From Podospora bellae-mahoneyi (Eukaryota > Ascomycota > Sordariomycetes > Sordariales > Podosporaceae), in contig NC_085881.1 of assembly GCF_035222275.1 (NCBI RefSeq), forward strand, positions 3,410,001 through 3,474,000: DNA of 64,000 bases, in the 5' to 3' direction. Positions 23,953 to 35,183 of this stretch are shown here, piece after piece; positions within the stretch are counted from its first letter, which is position 1, and every line of letters starts with the position of its first letter. Below the pieces are notes generated by a model. The model worked only from the letters and a program-made list of their open reading frames with translations, did no database searches and was not told where the DNA came from. The translations under genes and the position numbers were made by a program.

Positions 23953-24472
23953 ATGGACGACCTCGCCAACCTCGCCACCACCATCGGCGACCGCTTCACC
24001 ACCAACCTCAAGTCCACCCTCGACAACATGTCCCCCCAAAAATGGATCCGAGTCATCATCGTAGCCGGCGCCTGTTCGTCTTCCCTCCCTCCCCTCATTC
24101 CCTTTCTGTTCACCCACTAACCCCCCACCGCTAGACCTCCTCCTCCGCCCTTACCTGATGAAACTCGGCGGCCGCGCCCAAATGGCCTCCTACGAAGACG
24201 AGCACGCAGCGACAGAAGCCGAGTTCGCCGCCAAGGCCAAGGCCAAAATCTCCCCCAACGAGCTCCGGGGCAAAGTCCACATACCCGAAGACACAGACTC
24301 TGAAGGTGAAGACGCAGAGGGCGGGTCAACTGCCGCTGACTGGGGCAAAAAGGCGAGGCGGAGACAGAGGGATATGATCAAGAAGCTGCTGGAGGCTGAA
24401 GAAAGAAGATTGCAGGAGAGTAAAGAGGAGGAGGAGGATAAGGACATTGAGGAGTTTCTGATCAAGGATTAA
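23953..24472 (+). CDS. PGA2: Pga2-like ER/secretory membrane protein
   Basis: Small membrane protein of the Pga2 family, in yeast an essential ER/nuclear-envelope protein needed for protein trafficking. Exons 23953-24073 and 24135-24472 (GTTCGT donor, GCTAG acceptor) give 152 residues. The splice recreates the family core KWIRVIIVAGAYLLLRPYLMKLGGRAQ, a single membrane span crossing the exon junction at residues 33-50. The rest is an acidic, then highly charged helical tail (KKARRRQRDMIKKLLEAEERR, ending in a run of E and K) likely to form a coiled coil in the cytosol. The length agrees with the family. Tail-to-tail with RAM2. Confidence 0.85.
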
Positions 24473-24709
24473 GCGCACATGAGTGACAAGGTTAAGGTAG
24501 AAAAGGGTGGTATAGAAACCTGGAATGGGAACAGGAGGGTCGGTTTATCAAAATGGAAGGACTTTTTGGGTAACGACATAAAGATGGATGGGGGTACATA
24601 TAACCTAACGTACATAATGATAATAAAGCTTCCAACTGCCATGTTCAACTAGTGCCCTTCCAACTTGTAACCATGATATAAGGTCCTTCACCTGTCATAT
24701 CCTGAACAT

Positions 24710-26527
24710 TCAAGCAGCAACCTCCGCCAACCCCAACCCCTCCCTCCTCCACTGCCAATAACCCCCCCTAATCCGATCCCACTTCTCCATCAACCTCCTC
24801 AAGCACAAATCCGCCCTCTCCCTCTCCCCCAACTCTTTATAAACCTCGGCCAACAAATCCAACGCATGACTCGACCTCACCTCCTCCGCTTCCTCCCCCT
24901 CGCCCAACCCCTTGACAAACTCCTCGGCAAACTCCCTCACAGAACTAAACCCCCTCCCCCCTTTAACCAACACCCCCCTCAAGTAATTCCATCCCGACTG
25001 ATTCTGCGGCGCCAACCTAATCTTCTCCTCCGCATAAGCCACCTCCCGATCAACAATCTCCCCGGGCACCTTTGGGTCCGCCTCGGTAACCGCATACTTT
25101 TCTCCAGGCGTGCAGTTCTCCGGATCGGAAAACACCAAATAAAACCTATGCGACCAAGCCGAATTGTTCCTCACATCCTGCTCAATCAGCTCCTCTGTGC
25201 TCCTCAGCTCCTCCGGGTTCCCCCACATCCCCAGCTTGCCCACCATCCAGGAGCGGTAGCTCCACACGTGGTAGTTCTTTGTGTCTTGCGCCAATATCTG
25301 GGTCAGAAACTCCCTTTCCGAAGTAGCAAACGATGCCAGCGCCGGAGGGTCAGACGCGATGGAGGGGTGGTAGTGTTCTACCAACAAATTCCGGTGGTGC
25401 CAGATCTGGTAGTTTTTCAGGCTCTCCAGCGCGATCTGGTTGAGCCAGGTGATCTCGTCCGGGATGGGGAGCTTCATGGCGAAGATGTTGGCCGCGCGGA
25501 AGAGCCAGACGGTGTAGTGCGCCGGGTTGAGTTTGATGATGTACTCGGTCAGCTTGAGGGAGCGTGGGGAGTACTCTTTTGCCGACATGACGGCGCGGAG
25601 GTAGGACATTGCTTGAACCAGCTGTTAGTCTCAATTCTCTGGGATATGGGGCGGTGATAAAAAGGGGCTGGGCTCACCTTCAGCGTAGTCAGGAGAATAC
25701 GCAATCGCCGCCAGGGCGTTCTCCGGATCCTCCATCACAATCGGCACCACGTCATCCCACTCCGGATCCAGCGCCAGCTTCCCCTGCTTCGCCATCCCCT
25801 CCACGCCGTACAACTCCCTGCTTAGCTTCTCCATCTCTCCCCGTCGTTGCTTTTCCTCAGTATACTCTGAATCAGTAACCAAAACCTGATCCCCCGTCTG
25901 GCGGTCCACAAACCCCCTCTTTTGCCTATCCCTCAGCTCCCTAAACCTCTGCGACTGCAGCTGCAGACAAGACAACGTCACTCTCTTCTCCTGCCGTATT
26001 CCCCACTCCTTGGCGGTATACTCCCCGATATCCCTCCCCCGTGAATCAACACCTTTATGTTGCTGCTGCCGTTTCTTATATTTCCTCAGATTAAAGCCCC
26101 TAGCAGGAAGCGAGTGCTCATTAACCGTCTTCCACAAATCCTTCTGCCCCTTTGCACCCAAAAACCGAACCGGCAGCCGGGTGACAAGCCGTGAAGCAAA
26201 CCAGACAAGCTGATTCGCCTGCGTCGTCGATCTCTTTCCCTCGAACGGGTGACAAAGCTCAAAATGATATCTCGATAACTCGGCGACGGTGGAAGGTTCC
26301 TCCTTTTCTGGTTGTTTGGAAGCGTTGTTGTTGGTGTTGTTGGTACTAGGTGCAGCCGGAGCTGATGGTTTGGTGGTGGTGATGGTGGTGGTGGCTGCTT
26401 GCAAACAAACAATACTTAGCATTCACAATACCAAACCAAAACTCTAAACACAATAGAGCAGAAGAAGAAAAACACACATACAACTTCCCGCTTTGGGCTT
26501 TTGCGTCGCTTTTCCTTTGGGTGGCAT
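24710..26527 (-). CDS. RAM2: Protein farnesyltransferase / GGTase-I alpha subunit with a long N-terminal extension
   Basis: Alpha subunit shared by farnesyltransferase and type I geranylgeranyltransferase, which prenylate CAAX proteins such as Ras and Rho. Exons 26527-26482, 26397-25678 and 25611-24710 give 555 residues. The second intron joins YAE to AMSYLRAV, restoring the family sequence. PPTA repeats appear from residue 257 on (HYTVWLFRAANIF, NYQIWHHRNLL, NYHVWSYRSWM, NNSAWSHRFYLV, NQSGWNYLRGVL). The conserved domain begins near residue 226 (DPEWDDVVPI). Ahead of it is an unusual extension of about 225 residues: a T/P/N-rich start, then a basic helical segment around residues 60-150 that I do not recognise. 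The acceptor of intron 1 has two choices three bases apart. The extension could instead be a separate upstream gene, but the frame is continuous. Confidence 0.85.
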
Positions 26528-27259
26528 TGTCGCAAAACAAAGAAAAGAACCAAAAAAGGGAGCTGTTCCTCAGGCAGTTGGAGTGTGTTGAAATGGCGGG
26601 GCAGCAAGCCAGACGGGAGGTTTCAGGGACGCGCGGGTATACCAAGCCCAAGCTTGGCTTCCAAAGCTTCCAGAAGGAATTCGGGCAAGGGTGAGCATGA
26701 CAACAATCCTAACCCAATGTCAAAGACAACAATTGTAAGAGAGCCAACTCAAGTCAACAACAAAACACAAATCAATTTCTTTATTTTCTCTTCCATCATC
26801 CCGGCTGCTTGCGGCTTTCTCTTGCCTTGATTCAACAATTACTACGTAAGATGCTCGAAAACCAGAGGTAAAATATCCAGAGGTAGTAAATGGTACCGCA
26901 AGGTAGAAATGTTCTAATAAATCATCCATCCAAATCCTGAACCAAAAGTGATAACAGCCACAAGTATATCAGTACAGAACCGAGCAAAAGTATCACCATT
27001 ACACAATAGTCCACTTCTTTTGAAGCCCCCCCCCTCTTTTTTTTTTCCACAGAATCATTAACCCCTATACCCGCCTGCCTGCCTTCCCTCCCTGCTGCCC
27101 ATGGCCCATGTTAATCACCACCTCAAGAAATCCTCTCTAGTCCAAAATAATAATAGAAAGTCGCATTAAAAGCCTTACGCAAGCGAAAAGAGAAAAAAAA
27201 CCGGCCATATGGTGAATGAATCGAATAATACGCCCATACGCATGTATGACAAGCCCCTT
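26528..27259. other. Intergenic region between RAM2 and ERG12
   Basis: 732 bp holding the RAM2 promoter and the ERG12 3' UTR; the genes are in tandem on the minus strand. A C8 and T10 homopolymer pair is at 27027-27048. No gene seen. Confidence 0.35.
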
Positions 27260-28908
27260 CTAGATATCCGGGTTACTTTCCACTCTCCAAAACTTCCACC
27301 CTTCCCTCTCCCCAGGCATGCCACCATGCACACCCACCAGCCTCTCCACACCATCATTCCCCTGCGCATTGAGGAACTTTTCCTGATCAATCTCCATACC
27401 ACCCTCCTCATCCTCCACCGTGCCGTTTTTTAGAACCGCAGGCCACAAAACACCCACGCCGTCACCACCAAGCGTAGTCTCAAATCTTTGGTAGCCCTCC
27501 TCGTCAAGCTGCTCCTCCAACCTAGCGAGTTTCTCTCTAGGAACCCCGGGTTTTAGGAGAGTAATCGAGCAACCACCACCACCGGCACCGGTTAGTTTCG
27601 TCCAGCCTATCCCTTGGTGGTCTACCAGCTCGCGGACACGTTCGAGTCTGGGGTGTGAGACGCCAAGTGAGACCAGCAAACCGTGGTTGATGTTCATCAG
27701 CTCGCCCACACGGCGAAGGCTGTCCTCCTTCTCCGTAGAGAAATCGTCCTCGGCAATGAGCTCAGCCGATGTTTGCGTGACCTTGTCAATGGCATCAAGA
27801 ATGCTGCCAACAAGCTTCGGGTGCGTGTCCTTCAACCTCCCCACCTTGGCCACCTCATGCGCCGTGGATTTCGGCGTCCTGGTGTCGACCAGAAGGAGTG
27901 GCAACTCGGGGAAATCCCAAAGTGGTTTTACATCAGGTGCCTTGCTGTAATCCGTTCTCTGGAACATGACGGCCTTGCCCTGTGTGGAGACGGTGTTGTC
28001 CACACCGGAGGGGTTGCCGTGGATGAACATCTCGTAGACGTACGCCCATCGGTTGATGCGCTCAATCTGCATGCGGGCCTCATCAGGCGGTTGATCCGGA
28101 TGGGGCCCAGAAAGTGTCCTAAGCTGAAGCAACAGGGCTGCCGAGAGACACACAGCAATAGTGGCGCTGCTTCCGAGTCCTGCGCCTATTGGAATCGTGG
28201 AGCGCAATGTGTACTGGCAGGCGGGGAACGACTGTGATCCAAGGGACAAGAACATGTACAAGAAAGAACCGGCCGAGTTCTGGTGAACTTTGCGAACATC
28301 CGTCGGCTTATCCGGCGAGACATCGGCGAGGTATGGCTGGATGGCGGCGACGAGCTCCTGGTCGATTTCGGTGACGAGACTGTAGTAGTACTTCTTTTTC
28401 GACGGCTGCTGGAAGATGGCCCAGGGCAGTTCGTCAATCCTCCACGAGTGGTCAAAGTCGATATCTGGGAACTTGAGTGTGACAGTCTTTCTCGACTTGG
28501 AGAGCGATGTTACGAGGAGGTAGGAGCGCAAAGCGATTGAAGCCGCGATCGCCGCCTGCAAGATGCGCCCACGTCAGTTTCGTCGCATTCCATCAACTCC
28601 AAGCGCTTGCTTCTTACCTTGCCGTGCACAACCGCATGTTCACCAAACACAATCACCTTTCCCGGCGCCGAAACCATAAAACTAGGCATCATTGGGCTGG
28701 ACTTTTTGCGTTGCATACGATCTCTGATATTCCCGTTCCCATTCCCGTTGAGCGTGAGGTTTCCTGTGCCGTTGGTGATCCCGTTTGTGCCTTCGACGCC
28801 GTATTCGCTGGCGTTGCTGCTGCTGGCACTGATGCTAGAACTTTCGGGTTCGGTGTCCACGTGGTAGCCGTTCTGGCCGTTCCGGCCGTTCGCAATGGCC
28901 TGCGTCAT
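27260..28908 (-). CDS. ERG12: Mevalonate kinase
   Basis: GHMP-family kinase that phosphorylates mevalonate with ATP, an early step to isopentenyl diphosphate and farnesyl diphosphate. Exons 28908-28618 and 28555-27260 (intron 28556-28617, GTAAGA donor, TTGCAG acceptor) give 528 residues. The three GHMP motifs are present: APGKVIVFGEHAVVHGK (residues about 81-97, crossing up to the splice site), PIGAGLGSSATIAV, and KLTGAGGGGCSITLL near the C-terminus. The HGNPSGVDN segment holds substrate-binding residues. An 80-residue N-terminal extension rich in N, G and S precedes motif 1 and is probably disordered; a similar leader is common in filamentous fungi. It lies between RAM2 and STE24, which act later in prenyl metabolism. 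Confidence 0.95.
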
Positions 28909-30735
28909 GGCTTGTTGTGACTGACCAGAATTCCACCTGTCGTGTAACTACGGCCTCGGTGAGACACAAAGGTTTCTCTGCGTGTGAGCCGAGAACAATG
29001 TTTAGCTAGTCGGCCGTCAATGGCTTGGAGGGGTGATGCGATCTAGGAACAAAGGAGTCTCGAGCGGCGCAAGTTGATTGCTTCGCTAGTCAAGTAGATG
29101 GGCTCGATTGCCGAGTTTTTCGCAACTGACTTCGGTCCGGTGTCTTTGACTAGAAATGATCTCCGGCGTATAAGTGCTATTACTCGCCGAGATATAGCTG
29201 CACGATGAGGGCGAAGTTGGTTCCTGACGTTTGGCTTTGCTGGACTGACTACCAATAAAATAGCGATGATTGAGAGAAAGCGGACGCGAAAGAAAGGGAA
29301 AGAGGAGCAGTATAGGCGAGGGTGGGGTTGATGGCTATTAATCTGGGGAGAAGCTGGTCACAGTCGGCTTGTTTATTATCTCTCACCTCAACTCCCGACA
29401 AGATAACAAAAAGAGGAGAAAAGGGTGAGAAAGGTACGAGGTGTGGTGGTACAGATCACGGAAGGGGGAGAAGCAGGAAAATATGACGGATGGACATTGC
29501 ACATTGGACGCGGCACTGCTTAGCCACGATGCACGACGGTTCGCAACAGGGGGGTGACTGCTTGATGAGCCCATTGGGTAACACTTGGCTTTCTCGAAGC
29601 TCCTGATTGGGCACCAGCATGCATTTCCAACGAACTGGGTGACAGTCAGGGGGGCCACGCTATAATGAAAGCTTTGAGCTCCGTTAAAATTATTACCTGA
29701 CAGCGGTGTCAACGGTCTCGAACCCAACTCTTTGTCAGCGTGTTTCGAATGCGCAAAGGCGTGCAATTTCCCCCACGAAAAATCTCGAGTGGTCCCGTGA
29801 CGCCTGTGCCAGGGCACGCCGATGATGACAACGTGCCTCTGCTGCGGTTAACCAAGATTGCGTCGCCCGCCGCCGTCAGGCATGGCAATATTCTCGGTTC
29901 TGTCCCAATTTAGCGATGGAGGGGGACGCATGATGTGTCCGCGATCCGCTTACAAAGGGGCATATCGGAGGTGTGGGGCTATGACATGGAGGTCTCGCGG
30001 GACTCGGTGCGGGGAGTGAGCCCGATTGACGGGAGTGGTGACACCGTTAAATCGGCTACCCCATGCGGACATCACCCGAACTCGGGGATCGGACGTGTCC
30101 GGACATGGTAACACGTCATGCAGTTTGAGATCAATTCACTGCAGATGAGTTTCGTGGAAACCATTGCACTTCAGCAACCTGGCATAATTAGCAATTACCA
30201 TCATGTAATGGAATGGGTGATCATGGAACGCCGATCACAACCTCCAAAGCCACAAGGCTTGGTGGTGGTCCAATATCACACAGTTGACGCCCAAAGCCAT
30301 TTGGTTGCTGCTGCTGCATCAATCTAAGCCTCAGTTACGCAGTGGATTCGATCAGATGGAGCAACACTTTGTCGATGCTAACCCAGCCCAAATTCACATA
30401 ATCACGCCGAAGACAAGGGACCAGACCAGTACAGGTGTTTTTTTGTCTTGATTTGTTTTGTATAGCGTTGGCAGCCGGACGTAATCCATTGTTTTGAAGA
30501 GAACCCCTTTCCTGCCTTTCAACAAGACAAAAGACGAGGTTAACTCCCACGTTCGTTCCTAAATCGTATCGCTTATTTCCCGAGACGCCGTATTCATCGA
30601 GTCGCAGACTTGAAGCCTGGACCCAGCACAAAAGTCGAATTCCTCCGTCATGCCAACGCCACCAACCCCGCCCCGGCAGAGCTCAAACTCTAGACCATGC
30701 TTCCATTGTTGTTTTCAGGAGACAGTCGTCAGAAT
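28909..30735. other. Intergenic region, nothing recognised
   Basis: 1.8 kb between the ERG12 start and the RPL38 stop. A 144-codon antisense ORF at 29383-29817 has no family features. No RNA gene or repeat seen. Confidence 0.35.
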
Positions 30736-31214
30736 TTAAGCCTGGACCTTCTTGTTTCTCTTAGGAATGTCAGTGATGACGAGGGCTGCAGTGTCGTCTA
30801 GTCAGTTCCATGCTTTCTTCCAGATATAATGCGGCTATTCGTCGAGGAACATACTGGGAGGCAAGCTCTGCTTGAGCTTCTCGGCCTTGTCGGAGTCCTT
30901 GAGAACCAAGGTGTAGAGGTGTCTCTGGCAGCGGACCTTGAACTTGATCTGAGACTTGTTCTTCTTGATCCGCGCGGCTGTATCCATAAAAAGTCGAGTC
31001 AGTTCCCATCTCTTCATTGCCTTTCTTCCTTCATTTCCTAGTTTTCGAGTCGGTAGGTTACGTACAGGAGGCGTCCGACCGGCGGCAGATCTCGATGAAC
31101 TAAAAACACAAAATGTCAGTCAAAAATGCTTTTGTCGGTTTTTTGATTCAGCCCAAAAAACTGGCCAGGCCGTGATTTACACACCTGCTTGATATCTCCG
31201 ATTTCCTGAGGCAT
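30736..31214 (-). CDS. RPL38: 60S ribosomal protein L38 (eL38)
   Basis: Structural protein of the large cytosolic ribosomal subunit. Four short exons, 31214-31185, 31099-31066, 30977-30855 and 30797-30736, give 82 residues. The joined sequence reads [63 protein letters not shown] and a tail ending RNKKVQA, matching the family throughout. The intron density at the 5' end is typical of fungal ribosomal protein genes, with the first exon holding only ten codons. Splice ends are all canonical. The C-terminal tail [19 protein letters not shown] is slightly longer than in yeast. Confidence 0.95.
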
Positions 31215-31623
31215 TTTGACGGCTGTGATGAGTCTCCTGTAAACGGTCTACGGAAGTTCAAAGTCGGGGTTGGAGGGGATTTCTCAAAATTATTCAGTTT
31301 GTGTGGGTTTCTCCGAATTGGCTCGCTTTGGGTGGGGCTCCTGCACATTCGACGCCCAAGCCATCGCCAGGGGTCCTTGAGGAGGTCATAGCGCCCTGAC
31401 TGTGGCTGGGTGACGTGTCCCGCTTTGTGGCGCTAGCTGTCGGTGGCCAAGGTAAGAGCGTTGACGACGACAACACCTGTTCTTATCGAAGGACTTATTT
31501 ACTTTGGTTCATTTTTCCTGCTAGTTGCTCTCGAGGTTCTTTGCCGGACTTCTTTATCAATATCCAAAAGCCAGAGTTTTCACAACACTGTTTGTCAAGG
31601 ACTGAGCGTCAGTGTAAGCCAAG
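31215..31623. promoter_or_regulatory. Divergent promoter region between RPL38 and the small HeH-like gene
   Basis: 409 bp between two divergent starts. No TATA box is evident. It should include the strong RPL38 promoter. Confidence 0.35.
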
Positions 31624-32050
31624 ATGCCAACGCCACTCGATCATGCAATGAGATCACGGGTAAGTTGTATGCTTCAAGCTTTGGTAACATTTCACTGACT
31701 ACATATCATAGAATGCTTTCCTAGGTAACATACTAAGACCCCGGCAAGGAAAATCAGCTTTCATTAACACATGAACAGCTTTCACAGGTCTGGTGACGGG
31801 TGTTGCCGTATGGGCGATCTGGGGAGGAGACATGTTCCCCACAAGCCCAGACCCAACTGGTAATCCAGAGGAATGGTCTAAAGAAGACCTCCGGAGATGG
31901 CTCGCCGCTGTATGTTGTGTTGTTGGGAGCACTGTTCTGTCTTCATCGATGCTGACCAGCCAACAGCGAAATCTTCACCCTCAAGACTCAGACACGAGGG
32001 AGCAACTGTTGGAGAGGGTTAAAGCAAACATGAGGATTCCAAGGCAGTGA
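31624..32050 (+). CDS. Small membrane-anchored protein with one HeH/Ish1-like motif; 13-nt internal exon
   Basis: Four exons, 31624-31659, 31712-31724, 31788-31909 and 31967-32050, give 84 residues. Exon 2 is only 13 nt (N-A-F-L plus one base). Without it the frame cannot be kept between MPTPLDHAMRSR and LVTGVAVWAIWGGDMFP, and it supplies canonical AG and GT on both sides. Residues 13-30 form one hydrophobic segment. The C-terminal half, WSKEDLRRWLAARNLHPQ then STR-like TREQLLERVKANMR, resembles the helix-extension-helix repeats of Ish1/Msc1 nuclear-envelope proteins. I recall similar short proteins in other ascomycetes but know no assigned function. A mitochondrial or nuclear-envelope membrane site is a guess. 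Confidence 0.75.
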
Positions 32051-32619
32051 ATGGGAGGCAGTCCTACTCCTTCATACGTACATAAAGAGAATTGATATTG
32101 CATTGAAAGGGACATGGACTTATCTTGTTGTAGGCAACGGCGACATGCTTTTAATTCATGGCTAAAGAAGACGCCAATGCTCCAACATATTTCATCAAAA
32201 CTGCTTCCTGAACCCTCAATTGGCGGCTGTCGGCCTCACAGGAAAGAGATATCCCCAGTCATTAATTAAGGTACTAACAAAAGATATGGGATAAGTGACC
32301 AAGCAAAGAACAATAGCAACCTGGGTGTGTAAGGTTTCATCCGACCAAAACATGCAATCTGGGATGTTAGCGTTGCAGTAGGGCCATCGGAGATTTATAG
32401 CCAATCAGAGTTCACAATCAGCTATGAGGTAAGCCTAGCTTGGCGGATTACTGACGCTCCTGCAGCAAGGGGCGCATGCGCTACAAGGACAGTTTGTTCT
32501 CTGACGGGAACGACAAGGCAGCAAAGGACTTTGTCCATCTTACAACCCCTCAATCCGTCCCTCGTTAAATCGTCTCCCGAGTCTGCGACAGCTCTTATTG
32601 TCGCAGCCTCTCCGCGACG
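32051..32619. other. Intergenic region upstream of STE24
   Basis: 569 bp with no gene; it contains the STE24 promoter and leader. Confidence 0.35.
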
Positions 32620-34119
32620 ATGGATATTCTACAGGTATGCACTAAGCGCATTCTTCCCGTTCAATCCTTCCCAGCTAACATGGATCCAACTGTAGCGCCT
32701 CGCGCGGTTCCTCGACCGTCCGCTATTCCCCTGGAAGAAGCTAATTATCGGGTTCTCTGTTGCCCAATTCCTGTTCGAAGGTGTCCTCGGTATTCGCCAG
32801 TATCGTGTCTTGACCAAGACCAAGCCCCCCGCCGTTCTCCAGCATGAAGTCACACAAGAGGTTTTCGACAAGAGCCAGGCCTATGGACGCGCCAAGGCCA
32901 AGTTCTCTCTGATCAACGGTCTCTACGGTCAAATCCAAAACTTCGCATTCTACCACTTCGATATTCTCCCCAAGCTCTGGTCATGGTCTGGCAACCTACT
33001 CCTTCGCTTCGCACCCACTCGGTTCACCGGCGAAATCTCACAATCTATCGTGTTCATTCTGGCCTTCATCTTCATCCACCAAGTCGTCTCGCTCCCGTCC
33101 AACATCTACCAGACATTTGTTCTGGAGGAGAAGTTTGGATTCAACAAGCAGACCCCGAAGCTCTTCGTCACGGATATGATCAAGTCCAACCTGTTGGCTG
33201 TGGTTTTGACTCCTCCCATTCTTGCCGGTTTCCTCGCCATCATTAAGAAGACTGGCAGCCAGTTCTTCTATTACCTCTGGATGTTCGGCGCTGGTCTTCA
33301 GGTCTTCATGATTACGATTTACCCCATTGCTATCCTGCCACTGTTCAACAAACTTTCTCCCCTGGAGGAAGGCAAGCTCAAGACCGACGTTGAGGACCTC
33401 GCCAAGAAGCTCAAGTTCCCCCTTCACGAACTCCACGTCATCGATGGCAGCAAGCGCAGCGCTCACAGCAACGCCTATTTTTTTGGTCTCCCCTGGAAGA
33501 AGCACATTGTTATCTACGACACTTTGATTGAGAAGAGCGAGACCGAGGAGGTTGTTGCTGTTCTCGCCCACGAACTTGGTCACTGGAGCTTGGGCCACAC
33601 CACCAAGCTGTTTGGTATTTCTCAGGTATGTCTCTCACCTCGTCACTCCTCGCACCACTGTATTAATCCTCCAACCAGGCTCACTTCTTCTACATCTTTG
33701 CCCTCTTCTCCGTCTTCGTAAACAACAACTCCCTCTACGCAGATTTTGGCTTCCACGCCCAGCACCCCATCATCGTCGGCTTCCTCCTCTTCAGCGACAT
33801 CCTCGGCCCCGCCGACAATGTCATCAAGTTCCTCATGAACATCCTCAGCCGCCGCTTCGAGTTCCAAGCCGACGCCTTTGCCAACAATCTGGGGTACAAT
33901 GCTGAGCTGGCTTCTTCTCTCATTAAGCTGCAGATCCAGAACTTGAGCACCATGGACGCTGATTGGGCTTTTGCCGCCTATCACTTCTCTCATCCTATCC
34001 TTTCGGAGAGGTTGAAGGCGTTGAACTGGCAGCCTACGGAGAAGGTGGTTGTTAAGGAGACGGTTGGGGAGGAGAAGAAGGAGGACACGGCTGTTACCAC
34101 TGGGAGGGATGAGCTTTGA
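32620..34119 (+). CDS. STE24: CAAX prenyl protease 1, zinc metalloprotease
   Basis: Multi-span ER/inner nuclear membrane M48 peptidase that removes the AAX tripeptide from prenylated proteins and, in yeast, trims the a-factor precursor. Exons 32620-32634, 32696-33625 and 33679-34119 give 461 residues, the family length. The first exon has just five codons (MDILQ). The zinc site H297-E-L-G-H301 sits in AVLAHELGHWSLGH, with the third ligand Glu376 in RRFEFQADAFA. Several hydrophobic segments alternate with loops, and HSNAYFFGLPWKKHIVIYDTL is the conserved stretch before the active site. The C-terminus ends in a charged tail (KEDTAVTTGRDEL) that might hold it in the ER. The chosen start gives the usual N-terminus FLDRPLFPWKKLI. 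Confidence 0.95.
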
Positions 34120-34452
34120 GAGGGTAAATAAGAAAATTAGCAGGAAGAGGTGGACGGTAATCCATTATAGAGGATTGATATTTGTGCGTCGTGATTCATT
34201 GATATTTAAGTAGAAAGATGATACAGGGAAGAGTGATCTGACGTTTCTGGTTCAGTCTGTTCACGAGTTGTGAGCAGAGATGGCAGCATTCTGTAGCACA
34301 AAGAGCCAACACTCACCAGCGTTTTTTATCTCAACAACCCTAACCCTACCTATACCAACCCCCATACAACACCATGACTTACATCCTACACAGCCTCCCA
34401 TTACAAGTAAGTGTTCTGGATAAAGTAGAATTCGAATCAGATAAAAAGAAAC
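34120..34452. other. Short intergenic gap
   Basis: 333 bp between STE24 and the tRNA gene; 3' UTR sequence and nothing else recognised. Confidence 0.35.
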
Positions 34453-34524
34453 CACCCCTCCTGGGAGTCGAACCCAGCGCAACGGAATGAGAATCCGCTA
34501 TGTTAACCGATACACCAGAGGGGT
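34453..34524 (-). tRNA. tRNA-Glu (anticodon CTC)
   Basis: 72-nt cloverleaf on the minus strand. Acceptor arm ACCCCTC/GAGGGGT with discriminator G, D arm GTGT/ACAT around ATCGGTTA, anticodon stem GCGGA/TCCGT enclosing the loop TTCTCAT (anticodon CTC), four-base variable loop, and T arm CTGGG/CCCAG with loop TTCGACT. The A box (GGTGTATCGGTTA) and B box (GGTTCGACTCC) are clear and there is no intron. The first pair A-T in place of the common T-A of eukaryotic tRNA-Glu is unusual. Confidence 0.8.
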
Positions 34525-35183
34525 TGTTGCCCGGTCATGGAGCTGTTTGCTGTTTGTTGGAAGGTGCTGACGGAGGGGATGTTTGTAAGGCATGAGGGAT
34601 GTGTGGAGGAAGGATGGAGGGAGATGGGGAGGAATTGGGTAGGAAGAAGGGCAGGAAGGATGGCAGGTGGGCAGGAAGGTGGGCAGGAAGGAAGCAGAAG
34701 GGCGGGTAACATGGAACGGGGTTAGGAAGGTGCAGTCCTACTGTAAAATGTCACTCCTGGGGAAGAAGGGAATGGCAGACACAATTGGCAAGAAGTCTGT
34801 GATATAAAGCGAAAATGGTACAGGCATCCGGAAACAACTTCAGTTTCGGGGGATCATCACTCATTGGTAACATCATCTGATCAACGCTCATTCAAGACGA
34901 TGATGATTCGTAACGGCAAACTTGTCACAGGCCAAAATAAAGTTTAAGCAAGCACTGACAGGGTGGTAAAGATAGTCCAACTACAAGAGATACTACGGAT
35001 ATAGGTACAGCTGCCCAGCATCTCGAATAAGTTCTCTTATCTGGCCCCAGATACCAGTACATTGTTTGTGTGATTTTACACCAATTTGTTACTTACAAGA
35101 TGTCTTATTTCCTTGCCTCATAATCCAAGATGGTCAACATCTTACAGTCATTTCTATTCGAAAGCTGGTCCGTACCTCCATCG
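34525..35183. other. Intergenic region
   Basis: 659 bp starting with a G-rich degenerate tandem repeat (listed separately) and otherwise without recognisable features. Confidence 0.35.
34590..34712 (+). repeat. Degenerate G-rich minisatellite (GGCAGGAAGG-type units)
   Basis: Loose tandem repetition of GGCAGGAAGG and GGAGG/GGTGG words with a spacing of about 10-12 bp, all purine-biased on the plus strand, directly downstream (plus-strand sense) of the tRNA-Glu gene. Confidence 0.6.

Noticed and set aside
24866-25657. 263-codon ORF antisense to RAM2
   Set aside because: Shadow of a high-GC conserved exon; composition is P/R/H-rich as expected from antisense of the real frame.
29383-29817. 144-codon minus-strand ORF in the gap after ERG12
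   Set aside because: Low-complexity composition, no conserved patterns and no promoter or intron signals.
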